Assembly: GCF_002290085.1 (NCBI RefSeq)
Contig: NZ_CP023173.1
Span: 708,501 to 772,500, forward strand
DNA: 64,000 bases
Reading direction: 5' to 3'
Origin: Mesoplasma chauliocola
GTDB lineage: Bacteria; Bacillota_I; Bacilli_A; Mycoplasmatales; Mycoplasmataceae
The notes below the pieces were generated by a model. It was not told the origin of the DNA. It was given only the letters and a program-made list of their open reading frames with translations, and did not search any database. Shown one piece after another: positions 61,003 through 64,000 of the stretch. The first letter of the stretch is position 1. Each line of letters begins with the position of its first letter. The translations under genes were made by a program, and so were the position numbers.

Positions 61003-61037
61003 TAATTTCCAAATTTGTTTATTTACTTTGGAAATTA
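61003..61037. promoter_or_regulatory. Inverted repeat upstream of glpF, possible operator
   Basis: Perfect 11-bp inverted repeat TAATTTCCAAA/TTTGGAAATTA with a 13-nt centre, in the divergent glpQ/glpF intergenic region, ~56 nt before glpF. It could be a regulator site or an RNA hairpin in the glpFOK leader. No T-run follows, so a terminator is unlikely. Confidence 0.5.
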
Positions 61038-61092
61038 TTTGATAGATAATATTTGTGTCCCCTTGGACATATGGAAGGAATATTGACATTTT

Positions 61093-61869
61093 ATGAATTG
61101 ATATACATTAATATTAACTGAGCTTTTAGGTACAGCAATACTTATTATTTTAGGTAATGGCATTGTTGCAAATGTTGTTCTTAAAGGCACAAAAGGTAAT
61201 AATAGTGGATTAATGCCAATTACATTTGGTTGAGCTATGGCTGTTACTGTAGGAGCTTTAATTGCAAACGCATTAGGCGGAGTAGCTCACTTTAATCCTA
61301 CTGTTACTGTTGCTTTAGCTATCGCTGATAAATCAGGAAAGTTAGGTTTTGGAAATTACACAGGAATAGCACCAATTGGTATGTTTGTCCTAGTTCTAAT
61401 ATTTCAATTTATTGGAGCTATTATTGGGCAGTTAATTGTTAATTTTGTTTATTACAAACATATTCAAAAAACTTTACAATCTGGTTCAATAGAAGATCAA
61501 CTAAGTGTACTAGCAATGCATTCAACTGCTCCAACTGAAAGAAATTGAATATTTAATTTCGCAATGGAATTTGTTGGAACAGCAGTATTAATTTTAGCTA
61601 TTTTATCATTTGGTAAATTTATTGGAGGTAATGGACTACCTTCATACTATGCACCTGTTTTAGTTGGTATGGTAATTTTAGCTATTGGTCTTTCTTTAGG
61701 TGGAACAACAGGTTATGCGATAAATCCATTTCGTGATTTAGCACCAAGGCTTGTTCATCAATTGATGCCATTTAAAAATAAAGGATCATCAGACTGAAAA
61801 TATGCATGAATTCCAGTGGTTGCTCCATTAGCAGCGGGAATAATTGTTGGGGCTTTCTTTTTAATATAG
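61093..61869 (+). CDS. glpF: Glycerol facilitator, aquaporin family (258 aa)
   Basis: MIP-family channel with six spans and two half-helices. First signature AHFNPTVTVALA has Asn-Pro-Thr where the family has NPA; the second, GYAINPFRDLAPR, has NPF with the filter Arg kept. Variation in the third residue of NPA is known in aquaglyceroporins. ATG 61093 with AAGGAA 13 nt upstream is slightly distant; an in-frame TTG at 61063 is the alternative. TGA Trp codons include 61099 and 61228. First gene of glpF-glpO-glpK. Confidence 0.9.
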
Positions 61870-61886
61870 TAAGATAGGTATAAAAT

Positions 61887-63044
61887 ATGAAAAAATATGA
61901 TATTTGTATAATTGGAGCAGGTTTAATAGGTTCATCTATTGCACGTGAGCTTGCCAAGTACAATAAAAAAATTGTTGTTTTAGAATCCAATTTAAAAGTT
62001 GGTATGGAAACAACAACAGGAAACTCAGGATTGGTTCATGGTGGTTTTGATCCAACTCCTGGAAAACTTAATGCTAAGCTTAATGTTTTGGGCAAAAAAA
62101 GATATGAAGATTGAATAAAAGAAATGGAATTTCCTTATTTAAGGATTGATTCACTAATTGTTGGATTTGATGACTTAGATTTACAACATATAAATATGCT
62201 TTATCAAAGAGGTTTAACAAATGGTCTTGACCCAAAAGAAATGAAGATTTTAAATAAAGAACAAGTTTTAAAAAAAGAACCAAATATTTCTCAAGAAGTT
62301 AAAGCTGCTCTTCTTTGCAATTCATCAATTGCAGTTGATCCTGTTGCTTTAACTGAAACTCTTATGAAAAATGCTATTAAAAATGGAGTTGAACTAAAGT
62401 TAAATTCAAAAGTTATAAGCATTAAAAAGGATAAAAATATTTATCAAATAAAAACTGCAAATAATGATCTTATAAAATCAACAATTGTAATAAATGTCGC
62501 TGGACATTATGCTGATGTTATAAGTAAAATGGCAGGTCATGATGAATTTGATTTGGTTACAAAAAGAGGCGAATATAGAATCTTAGAAAAAACAGAATTT
62601 GGAATTGTTAACTCAGTTGTATTTATGGTTCCTACAATACATGGCAAAGGAGTTATTGTTGCTCCTACATTAGATGGGCATGTTCTTGTTGGTCCTACAA
62701 GTGAAGATTTTGTTCCAAAAAATGAAACAAGATTAATAACTAAAGAAAAATATGACTTGATTGGAGATATTGGAAAAAAAATAATTCCTTCAATCAATAT
62801 GAATAAGACTTGTATGAGTATTTCTGGAAGTAGACCTATTGAACCTAAAACTGATGATTTTTGAATAAAGCCTTCAAAAAAAGATGAATTTTTTATAAAT
62901 GTTGCTGGAATGAAATCTCCTGGGTTGTCTTCAGCACCTGCAATTGCAGATTTAGTTATTCATTTAGTGAAAAATAAAATGAAATTAGAAATTAATAATA
63001 AATGAGACCCAAATGAAAAGAATCCATTAATTTACAAAAATTAA
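61887..63044 (+). CDS. glpO: Glycerol-3-phosphate oxidase GlpO (385 aa)
   Basis: FAD enzyme oxidising glycerol-3-phosphate with O2 to dihydroxyacetone phosphate and H2O2. N-terminal FAD fold [45 protein letters not shown], then [15 protein letters not shown] and a C-terminal [17 protein letters not shown]. The ~385-aa length is that of the Mycoplasma-type oxidase rather than the larger respiratory GlpD. In pathogenic mycoplasmas GlpO-derived H2O2 is a cytotoxicity factor. It starts 17 nt after glpF and is followed by glpK after 14 nt. Confidence 0.93.
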
Positions 63045-63058
63045 AAAGGAGTTAAAAA

Positions 63059-64000
<942 letters not shown>

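Noticed and set aside
61772-62797. Minus-strand frames opposite glpF-glpO
   Set aside because: Antisense shadows with no ribosome site, in conserved coding sequence of the other strand.

Overview
The window is a very AT-rich stretch of a wall-less bacterium (Mollicutes) that reads UGA as tryptophan (genetic code 4). Almost every long gene has in-frame TGA codons where the family expects Trp, and the window itself carries two tandem tRNA-Trp genes, one with anticodon UCA (reads UGA) and one with CCA. The gene content (glpF-glpO-glpK, ldh, EzrA-like protein, ThiI, FMN-riboswitch RibU) and order point to the Entomoplasmatales, most likely a Mesoplasma or Entomoplasma close to M. florum. That placement is inference from content and order; no database search was run.

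Layout. 1-3.3 kb: 3' end of the RNase J gene, a polytopic membrane protein, two small minus-strand unknown genes, and an FMN-riboswitch-controlled riboflavin transporter. 3.3-5.7 kb: pgk and gap. 5.8-17.6 kb: a long minus-strand replication, repair and tRNA-modification block (ezrA-like, thiI, dnaE, polA, mutM, dnaB, dnaI), tightly packed with several start/stop overlaps. 17.6-21.6 kb: rpsD (+) with its own promoter and leader, then tyrS, pncB and a YtpR-like gene (-). 21.7-24.3 kb: two tandem DegV proteins, the trnW pair, a Fur-family regulator and acyl carrier protein. 24.3-27 kb: two unknown genes and an ASCH-domain gene sitting among degenerate copies of a short repeat that looks like insertion-sequence ends. 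27-37 kb: ldh, rpoC, rpoB and a Fic-fold-like protein upstream of rpoB. 37-46.2 kb: a serine hydrolase, rplL-rplJ with an L10 leader, a YhgE/Pip membrane protein, an amino-acid permease, an alpha/beta hydrolase, an acetyltransferase, and rplA-rplK with a probable L1-binding leader. 46.3-52.3 kb: an accessory, decaying zone with pseudogenes, one more repeat copy, and a 5'-truncated surface-type protein gene with eight near-identical 258-bp repeats. 52.3-57.3 kb: an unknown gene, a small membrane protein, alaS and a Cof-type HAD phosphatase. 57.4-64 kb: a glycerol/glycerophosphodiester locus, with glpQ and two tandem MFS transporters on the minus strand, divergent from glpF-glpO-glpK (glpK runs off the end).

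How the parts work together. The metabolic genes describe a glycolytic, glycerol-oxidising cell: gap, pgk and ldh for ATP and NAD+ recycling; glpQ, glpF, glpK and the H2O2-forming GlpO for glycerol and phospholipid head-group use. Transcription and translation genes (rpoBC, rplKA, rplJL, rpsD) carry cis-acting RNA leaders that allow autoregulation by ribosomal proteins. No complete novel defence or mobile system is visible. The items most worth a second look are the 516-bp higher-order repeat in the truncated surface protein, the IS-end-like repeat family around 26 kb, the Fic-like protein lacking its catalytic motif next to rpoB, the rRNA-mimic L1 site upstream of rplK, and the hairpin between the two trnW genes.
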